From assembly GCA_964531715.1 (NCBI GenBank), contig CAZHEE010000001.1:291074-355073 (forward strand): a stretch of DNA of 64,000 nt, written 5' to 3'. The stretch is from UBA1664 sp964531715 (GTDB taxonomy: Bacteria; Pseudomonadota; Alphaproteobacteria; Micavibrionales; UBA1664). The notes under the pieces were generated by a model. It was not told where the DNA came from. It ran no database searches and saw only the letters and a list, made by a program, of their open reading frames with translations. Below, in pieces: positions 26,863 through 35,099 of the stretch; the first letter of the stretch is position 1; each line of letters begins with the position of its first letter. The translations under genes and the position numbers were made by a program.

Positions 26863-26935
26863 ACTATAAAATATCTAAATATTAAATCCCCTTTCCTTAC
26901 TTTTTGGTAAGACTTTTTCATTAGGATATACGAAG

Positions 26936-27001
26936 ATGAGAATTGAAATTGCCCTTTTTGATGCGAACGGGTTAAGATTTGAACTGGTCTTAAAAGATTA
27001 A
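26936..27001 (+). CDS. Possible 21-residue leader peptide upstream of cheA
   Basis: ATG at 26936 with GAAG just upstream, then 21 codons (MRIEIALFDANGLRFELVLKD) to a TAA 16 bases before the cheA start. Codon composition looks gene-like and the spacing would allow translational coupling. No homologue known to me; it could be chance. Confidence 0.3.
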   Translation: MRIEIALFDANGLRFELVLKD

Positions 27002-27020
27002 GTTGAATGTGGGGACATGA

Positions 27021-29774
27021 ATGGACGATTTGGTTGTTGAATTTATTGCAGAAACGAATGAGAGCCTCGGTCTCATTGATAATGACCTTATCGCGCTTGA
27101 ACAAAACCCGAATGATAAAGAGATTATAGGAAACCTCTTTCGCCTTGTTCATACTATCAAAGGAACCTGCGGGTTTTTAGGGCTAAGCCGTCTTGAAAAA
27201 CTTGCACACCATGGCGAGAATGTCATGGGCCGCTTCCGTGACGGCGACTTGGAAGTTAAGGAAGAATATGTCACGCTCATCCTTGAGTCGGTTGACCAGA
27301 TTAAATATTTGATTGGCGAGCTGGAAACCACGGGCGCAGAGCCTGAGGGTGATGATGCCGCCCTGATTGAACGCCTTGATGCCGTCTATGAGGGTAGAGA
27401 TGGCGCGGCGGCAATGGTTGGAATTTCTCAAGAAGAGACACAAACCGATCCGAATGACATTGAAAGCCTGTCACGTGAGCCAAACCCGAATAATGAAGGC
27501 GGCTTAAGCGATTATGACATCGCTGTATTACAAGCGGCTTTTGACTCAGTGCCTTCATCGGATTCAGAAGAAGAAGAACAGCCCCAAGAGGAAGAGGCAA
27601 AACCTCAAGAAATTGTTACTGCAGCGAAGGCTGAACCTACAAAAGCGCAAGCGCCTGCGACAGCCCCCGCCGCGCCCGTGCAATCCCTTCGCGTGAATGT
27701 AGATGTGCTCGAAAATCTGATGACAATGGTGTCGGAACTAGTGCTAACCCGTAATCAACTTATGCAGATTTCAAGGCATCATAAGGAAACTGATTTTTCC
27801 ATGCCACTACAGCGGCTCAACCATGTTGTGTCGGATTTGCAGGAAGGCGTGATGAAAACGCGCATGCAACCTGTCGGCAATGCTTGGGCGAAATTGCCGC
27901 GGATTATCCGTGACATCTCAGTCGAGCTGGAAAAGAAAATCAATCTGGACATGCAGGGGCAGGAAACTGAGCTTGACCGTCAAGTGCTTGACCTTATTAA
28001 AGATCCGCTGACCCATATGGTCAGAAATTCTGCAGATCATGGGATTGAATCACCTGCAGACCGTGCGGCAGTGGGCAAGCCGGAAACAGGGACAATCGTC
28101 CTGAATGCCTTTCATGAAGGCGGGCATATCATCATGGAAATTAAGGATGATGGTAAAGGGTTGAATACGGCCCGTATTCGCGAGAAAGCCCTGGAAAACG
28201 GTGTTGCAACGGAAGAAGAATTGCAATCCATGACGCCAAAGCAGATAAACCAGTTTATCTTTGCGGCAGGATTCTCAACTGCGGCGGCGGTGACCGCTGT
28301 TTCGGGACGCGGTGTCGGTATGGATGTTGTACGAACCAATATTGAGAAAATCGGCGGCACGATTGACCTTGATTCCGTTGAAGGTGAAGGCACAACAGTC
28401 AGTATCAAAATTCCGCTGACGCTTGCCATCGTCTCTGCCTTGATTGTGGAGGCAACGGGCGAGCGTTTCGCCATACCGCAATTGGCGGTGCAGGAGCTTG
28501 TGATGGCCTCCGCCCATGGTGAAAACAAGATTGAGATGATAAAAGGAGCGCCCGTTTATCGTCTGCGTGACCGCTTGCTTCCGCTTGTTTATCTAAATGA
28601 CCTTTTGAAACTCAAACCTTCAAAACAGTCGCATGATGAGACCTTAGAAGAAAACGCCGTCAATGATAACCGCTATATCGTGGTCACAAAGGTGGGTGCC
28701 TATAATTTTGGGATCGTGGTTGACCGTGTCTATGACACCGAAGAAATCGTTGTGAAGCCCGTGGCCTCAATCCTCAAAGATATTGAATTATTTTCAGGGA
28801 ACACAATCCTTGGCGACGGAACGGTGATTATGATCCTCGACCCGGGCGGGATTGCCCGTGCGACAGGCGATATCAATGTCTCCGACACGGCGGAGAAAAA
28901 AGTTGAAACTCAAACGTCAAAAGGGCGTAAGAAAACCAGCCTGCTCCTCTTTAAGGCACATGACGGCACGCCGAATGCCGTTCCTCTTCAGCTTGTTTCT
29001 CGTCTAGAAGATGTAAAGGTCAGCAATATCGAACACTCTAATGGGCGGATGATGATTCAATATCGTGATACGCTCATGCCTCTCGTCAAATTTGATGATC
29101 GCATGGATATTCCGACAGAAGGTGAACAACCAACGCTTGTGTTCTCGGACGGGCGGCGGTCAATGGGCCTGATGGTCGGCGAGATTATAGATATTCTGGA
29201 AGATTATATTAACGTTCAGATTAACTCCGATAATGAGGCCTGCCTCGGTTCGGCGATTATTGACGGGCATGCAACGGATGTTATTAATGTTGGTTACTAT
29301 CTGACTCAAGCCTATGGTGACTGGTTCGCAGACCATGGCGAGGAGGATTTTTCCGATGATGAAGAATTTATGGATGAACAGAAGAAAATCCTGATTGTTG
29401 ATGACAGCCCGTTTTTCAGGAATATGCTCGCCCCTATCCTCGGCGTTGCTGGCTACACTGTTGAAACGGCGGAAACAGGCGCAGATGCGCTTGATATGCT
29501 TGAGAATAACGGAAATTTCGATGCAATTATCAGTGATATCGAAATGCCGGGCATGAATGGCTTTGAGCTTGCCCAAAATCTGAAAAACAGTCGCTGGAAG
29601 AATATTCCGCTTGTTGCCCTGACATCCCATGCCACAGCAAAAGATATTGAGCGTGGGAAGTCTGTCGGCTTCCGTGAATATGTCGCAAAATTTGACCGTG
29701 AAACATTGCTTAATGCCCTCTCGGATACTTTGCGTGATGCCAAACATATTGAATCAGAAGCAGGAGTGGCCTAG
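27021..29774 (+). CDS. cheA: Chemotaxis histidine kinase CheA fused to a receiver domain
   Basis: 917 residues. HPt (P1) with His44 in LVHTIKGTCGFLG; acidic/Pro-Ala linker (about 150-225); dimerisation P3 (RVNVDVLENLMTMVSELVL); ATPase P4 with N-box DPLTHMVRNSADHGIE, G1 DDGKGL and G2 GRGVGMDVV; CheW-like P5, extended by what appears to be a second CheW-like region (about 640-770); then a C-terminal receiver with phospho-acceptor near Asp839 (IISDIEMPGMNG). The CheA-REC hybrid is common among alphaproteobacteria using CtrA-linked chemotaxis operons. cheW follows after 2 bases. No P2 CheY-binding domain is obvious. Confidence 0.96.
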   Translation: MDDLVVEFIAETNESLGLIDNDLIALEQNPNDKEIIGNLFRLVHTIKGTCGFLGLSRLEKLAHHGENVMGRFRDGDLEVKEEYVTLILESVDQIKYLIGELETTGAEPEGDDAALIERLDAVYEGRDGAAAMVGISQEETQTDPNDIESLSREPNPNNEGGLSDYDIAVLQAAFDSVPSSDSEEEEQPQEEEAKPQEIVTAAKAEPTKAQAPATAPAAPVQSLRVNVDVLENLMTMVSELVLTRNQLMQISRHHKETDFSMPLQRLNHVVSDLQEGVMKTRMQPVGNAWAKLPRIIRDISVELEKKINLDMQGQETELDRQVLDLIKDPLTHMVRNSADHGIESPADRAAVGKPETGTIVLNAFHEGGHIIMEIKDDGKGLNTARIREKALENGVATEEELQSMTPKQINQFIFAAGFSTAAAVTAVSGRGVGMDVVRTNIEKIGGTIDLDSVEGEGTTVSIKIPLTLAIVSALIVEATGERFAIPQLAVQELVMASAHGENKIEMIKGAPVYRLRDRLLPLVYLNDLLKLKPSKQSHDETLEENAVNDNRYIVVTKVGAYNFGIVVDRVYDTEEIVVKPVASILKDIELFSGNTILGDGTVIMILDPGGIARATGDINVSDTAEKKVETQTSKGRKKTSLLLFKAHDGTPNAVPLQLVSRLEDVKVSNIEHSNGRMMIQYRDTLMPLVKFDDRMDIPTEGEQPTLVFSDGRRSMGLMVGEIIDILEDYINVQINSDNEACLGSAIIDGHATDVINVGYYLTQAYGDWFADHGEEDFSDDEEFMDEQKKILIVDDSPFFRNMLAPILGVAGYTVETAETGADALDMLENNGNFDAIISDIEMPGMNGFELAQNLKNSRWKNIPLVALTSHATAKDIERGKSVGFREYVAKFDRETLLNALSDTLRDAKHIESEAGVA

Positions 29775-29776
29775 AT

Positions 29777-30277
29777 ATGACCTCAGCTCAACTTGGCGGT
29801 GAAGTCACCAACTTCAAACGCAAACGCCTCGGTCTCGATGATGATTTTATCCCGAAAACGGATTATCTGACCGTACATCTTTATGACCAAATTTTCGGTA
29901 TTCCTGTTTTGCAAATTCAGGATGTCTTGCGGAGTATGCAAGTAACGAAAGTACCGCTTGCCCCTGCCGAAGTCTCGGGCGCACTTAATTTACGCGGGCG
30001 CATTGTCACGGCGATTAATGTCCGCCGCTCGCTTGGGCTGCCTGAATATGAGGGTGATAATACGCCGTTAAGTGTTGTGATTGAAATGAATCATGAGCTT
30101 TACAGCCTGACGATTGATAAGGTTGGGGATGTGGTTTCTTTAACTGACAGCGATGTTGAGACAAGCCCACCAACACTTGACCCGATGTGGCGTGATATTT
30201 CAAATGGAATTTATAAAACAGATAAACAATTAATGTTAATACTGGATGTTCATAAACTCTTGGATGCCGTACATTAA
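29777..30277 (+). CDS. cheW: Chemotaxis coupling protein CheW
   Basis: 166 residues with one CheW SH3-like domain: YLTVHLYDQIFGIPVLQIQDVLR, then VSGALNLRGRIVTAINVRRSLGLP and SLTIDKVGDVVSL. It links chemoreceptors to CheA. The N-terminus has about 30 extra residues (FKRKRLGLDDDF). Starts 2 bases after cheA. No methyl-accepting receptor is encoded in the window. Confidence 0.95.
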   Translation: MTSAQLGGEVTNFKRKRLGLDDDFIPKTDYLTVHLYDQIFGIPVLQIQDVLRSMQVTKVPLAPAEVSGALNLRGRIVTAINVRRSLGLPEYEGDNTPLSVVIEMNHELYSLTIDKVGDVVSLTDSDVETSPPTLDPMWRDISNGIYKTDKQLMLILDVHKLLDAVH

Positions 30278-30307
30278 CTAGAGACTTAATAAAAAGGATT
30301 AAAGCAC

Positions 30308-30673
30308 ATGAAAACATGTCTGGTTGTGGATGATAGCCGTGTTGTCCGTAAGGTCGCGAGGCGCATAGTCGGGGATTTAGGCTTTGAAGTAATTGAAGCG
30401 GAAGATGGCGTTGTTGCCCTTGAGGCCTGCCGCGAGGCGATGCCGACCAGTGTTCTTCTCGACTGGAACATGCCGAATATGTCGGGAATTGAATTTCTGC
30501 AAGCTTTGCGCAAAGAACCGAATGGAAATTCGCCGATTGTTATTTTCTGCACAACCGAAAATGATATGAGTTTCATCCAAAAGGCATTAGAAGCCGGCGC
30601 GAATGAATATATTATGAAGCCGTTTGATAGCGACATCGTCGAAACAAAGTTTAAACAGGTCGGCTTGCTATAG
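30308..30673 (+). CDS. cheY: Chemotaxis response regulator CheY
   Basis: 121-residue single receiver: CLVVDDSRVVRK at the N-terminus, phospho-acceptor Asp in VLLDWNMPNMSG (near 52), Thr in FCTTENDM and Lys in IMKPFDSD. No output domain. Located between cheW and cheB with an AAAAGGATTAAAGCACATG ribosome-binding context. Expected to bind the flagellar switch when phosphorylated. With the receiver on CheA, this makes two competing phosphate acceptors in the operon. Confidence 0.95.
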   Translation: MKTCLVVDDSRVVRKVARRIVGDLGFEVIEAEDGVVALEACREAMPTSVLLDWNMPNMSGIEFLQALRKEPNGNSPIVIFCTTENDMSFIQKALEAGANEYIMKPFDSDIVETKFKQVGLL

Positions 30674-30675
30674 GG

Positions 30676-31743
30676 ATGAGCCAGAAAATACGCGTCCTTC
30701 ATGTTGATGATTCTGCCGTTATTCGCAGTATCTTAAGACGTATTATCCAGTCTGATGATGGTCTGGAGCTGATTACCTCTGCCATCAATGGTGAGGAAGG
30801 CGTTAAGGCGTATCAGGAACATAAACCCGATATCGTCATTCTGGATATTGAAATGCCTGTCATGGACGGGATTGAGGCTCTCCGTCAAATTATCGCGCAT
30901 GATAAAAATGCAAGGGTGATGATGTGTTCAACACTCACCTTGAATAATGCTGAAATTGCACTGAAAGCCATGGCCATCGGGGCGCTTGATTATATCGCAA
31001 AACCGACCAGCGCGACAGAGGTCAACTCATCCGATGATTTTAGAACACAACTCATCCATAAGGTTAAATCCATCCAAACGGGAAACGTAAGGGCGAAACA
31101 GCCTCAAATCATTGGTGGTATGCCTGTGCCTGACAAAGAGATTGCATTGCGCCCTGCCCCACCGCTTCACTGGAAACCGAAAGTGATTGCCGTCGGGTCA
31201 TCAACAGGCGGGCCTCAGGCTTTACTAGAATTTATGAAGGGTATGGGAGGCATGAAAGTACCGATCGTCATTACGCAACATATGCCGCCGACCTTTACAA
31301 CCTTGCTTGCCAAAAATATTACGAATACTTGCGGCATTCCTTGTCATGAGGCTGAGGATGATATGCCGCTTAAAGCTGGTGAGGCCATCCTTGCCCGTGG
31401 TGGCAAACATATGATTTTTGAGAAAACAGCTTCTGGGGTAAAAGTAAAACTTTCCGATACACCGCCTGAAAATTTCTGCAAACCTGCTGTTGACCCGATG
31501 ATACGGTCTTTAATGGAACAATATAGCAGTAATATAGTAACAGTAATGCTGACAGGGATGGGACATGACGGGCAAAAATCTGTAAAAGAGCTGGTCGATA
31601 AAGGTGGCTATGCCATCGCGCAGGATCAGGGAACAAGTGTCGTTTGGGGCATGCCTGGGGCGATTGCAATGGATGGCTCATGCTCCGCCGTTCTTCCTTT
31701 GACCGATTTGGCACCATGGATAAAACAGCATGTTAATTTTTAA
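30676..31743 (+). CDS. cheB: Protein-glutamate methylesterase/deamidase CheB
   Basis: 355 residues: N-terminal receiver (RVLHVDDSAVIRSILR; Asp in IVILDIEMPVMDG) and C-terminal methylesterase with catalytic Ser in AVGSSTGGPQAL, His in VITQHMPPTFT and Asp in LTGMGHDGQKS. It removes methyl groups from chemoreceptors during adaptation. Start lies 2 bases after the cheY stop (TAGGGATG). Confidence 0.96.
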   Translation: MSQKIRVLHVDDSAVIRSILRRIIQSDDGLELITSAINGEEGVKAYQEHKPDIVILDIEMPVMDGIEALRQIIAHDKNARVMMCSTLTLNNAEIALKAMAIGALDYIAKPTSATEVNSSDDFRTQLIHKVKSIQTGNVRAKQPQIIGGMPVPDKEIALRPAPPLHWKPKVIAVGSSTGGPQALLEFMKGMGGMKVPIVITQHMPPTFTTLLAKNITNTCGIPCHEAEDDMPLKAGEAILARGGKHMIFEKTASGVKVKLSDTPPENFCKPAVDPMIRSLMEQYSSNIVTVMLTGMGHDGQKSVKELVDKGGYAIAQDQGTSVVWGMPGAIAMDGSCSAVLPLTDLAPWIKQHVNF

Positions 31744-31762
31744 ATGTGAAAGATAAAAACTA

Positions 31763-32593
31763 ATGGCGATTGATGCGACCGACTTCAAAATTTATCAGGA
31801 TTTTCTTTATAAGGAATCCGGCTATGCCATTGCGCCTGAAAAATCTTACCTTCTTGAGTCGCGATTAAACGTTGTCGTGAAAAAGATGGAGTTAGAGGAT
31901 TTCAAGGCTCTGACTGCCAAAATCAGGGCGAATGATCCTGTTGCCCGTCACAATGTGATTGAGGCAATGACAATTAACGAGACGTTCTTTTTTCGTGATA
32001 CACATCCGTTTGATCGTTTTCGTGATGTTATATTACCGAAACTGGTTGAGAATAAGCCTGCCGGCTCAACAATTCGCATTTGGTGCGCGGCCTGTTCCAG
32101 CGGGCAAGAGCCCTATTCTCTCGCCATTATTCTGAAAGAAAATATGGCGAAATATGCAAGCTATAAATTTGAGATTATCGCCACCGACCTGTCCGAAGAT
32201 ATTTTGCAAGTTGCAAAAACAGGAAAGTACACACAATTCGAGGTTCAGCGCGGCATGCCGATTACGCTTCTTATTAAATATTTCATGCAGGAAGGTTCAG
32301 ACTGGTTTATTAAGGATGATATCAAATCCATGGTTCGGTTTGAGAAGTTCAATTTAATGGACAGTATGGCAAAATACGGCACGCTGGACGTTATCTTCTG
32401 CCGCAATGTCTTGATTTATTTTGACCCTGACACCAAACGCAAGGTCTTGGACGAGCTTTACAAACGATGTGCAAAGCATGGTTTCTTAACACTTGGCGGC
32501 GCGGAGACAGTCGTTGCAGTCACAGATAAATTCAAACCAATGCCCAACGAGCGCGGGCTTTACTTACCGCATGACAGCGCCTATCTCACTTAA
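31763..32593 (+). CDS. cheR: Chemoreceptor methyltransferase CheR
   Basis: 276 residues: N-terminal helical domain (FLYKESGYAIAPEKSYLLESRL), then a SAM-dependent methyltransferase with IRIWCAACSSGQEPYSLAI (motif I), IIATDLSEDIL and the CheR signature DVIFCRNVLIYFD. It methylates receptor glutamates using S-adenosylmethionine. Last chemotaxis gene of the operon, followed immediately by the DUF924 gene. Confidence 0.96.
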   Translation: MAIDATDFKIYQDFLYKESGYAIAPEKSYLLESRLNVVVKKMELEDFKALTAKIRANDPVARHNVIEAMTINETFFFRDTHPFDRFRDVILPKLVENKPAGSTIRIWCAACSSGQEPYSLAIILKENMAKYASYKFEIIATDLSEDILQVAKTGKYTQFEVQRGMPITLLIKYFMQEGSDWFIKDDIKSMVRFEKFNLMDSMAKYGTLDVIFCRNVLIYFDPDTKRKVLDELYKRCAKHGFLTLGGAETVVAVTDKFKPMPNERGLYLPHDSAYLT

Positions 32594-32594
32594 A

Positions 32595-33146
32595 ATGAGA
32601 GACGTTGCAAAAGAAATTTATCGATTTTGGTTTGAAGAAACAAAGCCGGCTCAATGGTTTCAGAAAAACCAGGATTTTGACACCGAAATTAAAAACCGTT
32701 TTGAGGGTGATTACGCTCTCGGCGCGAAAGGTGTCTATGACGGTTGGATAAATGACCAGAAAGACTGCCTGTCTTACATCATTCTCCTCGATCAAATGCC
32801 GCGCAATATGTATCGCGGAAAACGGGATATGTATGCCACTGACGGTAAGGCCTTAGCCGCCGCCCGCCATGCGGTTGATAAAGGCTATGACATGATGATG
32901 ACAACGGATGAAAAGGCCTTCACCTACCTGCCTTTTGAGCATAGCGAAGATTTGGAAGATCAAAGAACAGCCGTTTCCCTGTTCGAAAAAACGAAAGTTG
33001 ATAATCCTATTTATTATGATTTTGCCGTCAAGCATTTGGAAGTTATCAAGCGTTTCGGTCGGTTTCCACATCGCAATGAAGTCCTCGGTCGTGCCTCAAC
33101 AAAGGAAGAAAAAGAGTATTTAAGCCAACCTAACAGCGGATTTTAG
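32595..33146 (+). CDS. DUF924-family protein
   Basis: About 183 residues from ATG at 32595, which follows the cheR stop by one base; an in-frame ATG at 32571 inside cheR is the alternative. Family signature: IYRFWFEETKPAQWFQKN, ILLDQMPRNMYRGKRDMYATD, FTYLPFEHSEDLEDQ and HLEVIKRFGRFPHRN. DUF924 proteins are helical, TPR-like and of unknown biochemical role. Co-transcription with cheR is likely from spacing but a chemotaxis role is not implied. Confidence 0.92.
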   Translation: MRDVAKEIYRFWFEETKPAQWFQKNQDFDTEIKNRFEGDYALGAKGVYDGWINDQKDCLSYIILLDQMPRNMYRGKRDMYATDGKALAAARHAVDKGYDMMMTTDEKAFTYLPFEHSEDLEDQRTAVSLFEKTKVDNPIYYDFAVKHLEVIKRFGRFPHRNEVLGRASTKEEKEYLSQPNSGF

Positions 33147-33751
33147 AATGTAAAATGAGTATGTCTTGGGTCGAATATAGGGTAATCTTCTTTCTCATAC
33201 CCTGTCGTATCGACTACCTCCATACCAGAGCCTGTATGTCTAGGCCTAATCACTGCAGTAGGCTCAGAATTTCTCCGATGACTAAACTCGCCTATATAAG
33301 GATAAGTACATTCTTTTTTTCGAGAGCCAGAGGCTCTGGCAGATGCATTATGCGCAAGTGCAGGTAGATAATGTGGGAGATCTGGGGAATTTTTAGGCGG
33401 CGCTTTAATGTGTAGTTCTTCAAACCTGCCGCATTCGTCATGTAAGGCGTTTAGCCATTCAATCATATAATCTGGAAAGTCTTTTTTATTCTTCCATCTT
33501 TGGCGATATAATAATTGACAATCTGTGTATAATTTTTCAAGCACGGAAGGTGTTTCTACAAGACGAAGTCCTACTATCGCGGCGCCAATTTCTGCAGCTA
33601 ATGAACCATGAGGTTTAAATTGTGGAGGTAATTGACAAGCCAGAGAATGAATTTTTATGATTTTTCCATGACTGTCGACATGTACAACACCGAAACCCAT
33701 CATAAGACTGTGCCCTAAAAAACTGCCATCGACATATAAGCAATCACCCAT
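33143..33751 (-). CDS. RNase H-fold protein with Pro/His-rich C-terminal tail
   Basis: 202 residues. The first 140 read as an RNase H-like fold: YVDGSFLGHS (Asp8), SLAAEIGAAIVGL (Glu54) and LYTDCQLLY (Asp77), the three carboxylates in the order seen in RNase HI and plant-type RNase H domains. A fourth carboxylate position is unclear (ALAHNASARAS). The last 60 residues are polar (RKKECTYPYIGEF, PRHTHFTF) and unrelated. AT-rich compared with neighbours, convergent with the DUF924 gene by a 4-base overlap. Possibly acquired; nuclease activity inferred from fold only. Confidence 0.62.
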   Translation of the reverse strand: MGDCLYVDGSFLGHSLMMGFGVVHVDSHGKIIKIHSLACQLPPQFKPHGSLAAEIGAAIVGLRLVETPSVLEKLYTDCQLLYRQRWKNKKDFPDYMIEWLNALHDECGRFEELHIKAPPKNSPDLPHYLPALAHNASARASGSRKKECTYPYIGEFSHRRNSEPTAVIRPRHTGSGMEVVDTTGYEKEDYPIFDPRHTHFTF

Positions 33752-33784
33752 AAATATTTATACATAATTATTTATCTAACTTCA

Positions 33785-33810
33785 AGAAAAAACCGCTCGT
33801 TGAAGCGGTT
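33785..33810 (-). terminator. Rho-independent terminator of rpsU
   Basis: On the minus strand AACCGCT pairs with AGCGGTT around TCAACG-type loop bases and is followed by a run of T. It lies about 40 bases past the rpsU stop. Confidence 0.82.
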
Positions 33811-33850
33811 TAATTTATACATTTAGAGTATATAACGAAAAACAGTTTAT

Positions 33851-34066
33851 CTAAAACCCTTGTTTTTCGCGGCGTTTACGCTCGTCCTTGCGGGCGCGTC
33901 GTACGGCTTCCGCCTTTGTCCGTTTGTTTTTCTCAGACGGCTTTTCAAAATGGCGGCGTTCTTTCATTTCACGAAACAATCCTTCACGCTGCATTTTTTT
34001 CTTTAAAACGCGCAGGGCTTGTTCGATGTTATTGTCATGAACATTTACTTGTACGATGGCTCTCAC
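33851..34066 (-). CDS. rpsU: 30S ribosomal protein bS21
   Basis: 71 residues: VQVNVHDNNIEQALRVLKKK, then MQREGLFREMKERRHFEKPS and a highly basic C-terminal helix (KAEAVRRARKDERKRREKQ), as in alphaproteobacterial bS21. It binds 16S rRNA near the anti-Shine-Dalgarno region of the small subunit. The N-terminus (MRAI) has three residues before the usual VQV start. A GAGAGAGGAGTG-like purine-rich leader (minus strand) precedes the ATG. Terminated by a hairpin just downstream. Confidence 0.96.
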   Translation of the reverse strand: MRAIVQVNVHDNNIEQALRVLKKKMQREGLFREMKERRHFEKPSEKNKRTKAEAVRRARKDERKRREKQGF

Positions 34067-34204
34067 ACTCCTCTCTCAATTTAATCTAGTGGTTTAAGAT
34101 GCCTAAAAGGCCATAATTCACCGATGATTGCAAGCTTTATTTAAGGAACAAATACTTACCACAGACGTTTTACGAGTATCACTTAAACGAAAGGAAACTT
34201 TAAA

Positions 34205-34696
34205 ATGGATACATTAAAAGACGTGTATATTGATCAGCTTCAAGATATTTACAGCGCAAATAAGCAAGCCCTCGATGCATCACAAAAATTACAGGATGCG
34301 GCAACTGATACAGAATTAACGCAAGCGATTGAGCGCGGCACAAGCGGTATTAAGGATGGTATGGCTATTCTAGAAGATATTATCAAAGGACATGGTGAAG
34401 ACCCGACAGGCGAATTTTGTAAAGGCATGGAAGGTCTTGTCAAAGAAGTGCATGCCCATGTTCTGGATGCCGATTTCGGTGATGATTCAGTTCGTGATGC
34501 GATGATTATCACACAATATCAACGTATGACTCATTATGCCCTTGCAGGGTATGGTTGTGTGGTCGCATTTGCCAAACGTTTAGGGTTGGACAGCGAAGCG
34601 CATCAGTTAAATGAATGCCTCGACAATACCTATGATGGTGACCGTGCGATGACCGCGATTGCGGAAAATAACGTAAACGAAAAAGCCGCGGCTTAA
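34205..34696 (+). CDS. Ferritin-like DUF892 (YciF-type) protein
   Basis: 163 residues, four-helix ferritin-like fold of the YciE/YciF family: LKDVYIDQLQDIYSANKQAL at the start, then GTSGIKDGMAILEDIIK, VRDAMIITQYQRMTHYALAGYG and a Glu/His pattern (EVHAH, QLNECLDNTYDGD) suited to a di-metal site. Members are stress-associated, with unclear enzymatic role. A GAAAGGAAACTTTAAAATG ribosome-binding site is evident. A strong hairpin terminator follows. Confidence 0.92.
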   Translation: MDTLKDVYIDQLQDIYSANKQALDASQKLQDAATDTELTQAIERGTSGIKDGMAILEDIIKGHGEDPTGEFCKGMEGLVKEVHAHVLDADFGDDSVRDAMIITQYQRMTHYALAGYGCVVAFAKRLGLDSEAHQLNECLDNTYDGDRAMTAIAENNVNEKAAA

Positions 34697-34719
34697 GGTA
34701 CCATTTAAATATAAATATT

Positions 34720-34760
34720 TAACAAAGGGAAAGAGTTAGATAGCTCTTTCCCTTTGTTTA
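34720..34760 (+). terminator. Strong terminator after the DUF892 gene
   Basis: A 15-16 bp near-perfect stem (ACAAAGGGAAAGAG pairing with CTCTTTCCCTTTGT) with a TTAGATAG loop, ending in TTTATTTG. It would act on the + strand transcript. Confidence 0.9.
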
Positions 34761-34776
34761 TTTGCTTCAAAGGAAT

Positions 34777-34848
34777 GTCATCCCGAGCGAAGCCGAGGGA
34801 TCTTTTAAGTCTGAGATCTCTCCGCTCATTACATTCGGTCGAGATGAC
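34777..34848. repeat. Intergenic palindromic element (GTCATCCCGAGCG class)
   Basis: A 72-bp element bounded by GTCATCC and GAGATGAC, with GAGGGATCT and AGATCTCTCCGC inside. Same class as the copy at 26783-26862 and architecturally like the dxs insertions. It lies between the DUF892 terminator and a duplicated lipoprotein fragment. Confidence 0.85.
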
Positions 34849-34869
34849 AAAATTAAAAGAAATTGCTCC

Positions 34870-34988
34870 CTACTTCCGCAAACACCCTTGATATTGCCCA
34901 GCTAAACGGCGGTTTTTTTCCTGCTCCATTTGCGCCTGATTATACCAACCCTCGGCCTTGCGTTTGAAGCTCATGGCTTGCTCACGCT
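34870..34988 (-). pseudogene. Detached C-terminal fragment of the small lipoprotein gene
   Basis: 119 bases match the 3' end of the lipoprotein gene at 22583-22701 with only about five differences, keeping the frame and stop codon (REQAMSFKRKAEG ... QGCLRK). The 5' two-thirds, including signal peptide and start, are absent. This is a recent partial duplication, not a gene. It sits next to a palindromic element, which may mark the duplication endpoint. Confidence 0.93.
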
Positions 34989-35099
34989 ATAAATCTTTGT
35001 TGACCATTCGGTATTTAAACACCCATAAAACGATAATAGGTCATTAATATGACATCATAATATCTTGTTTTAGTTAAGTTTATTTATTACATTAAGCAT

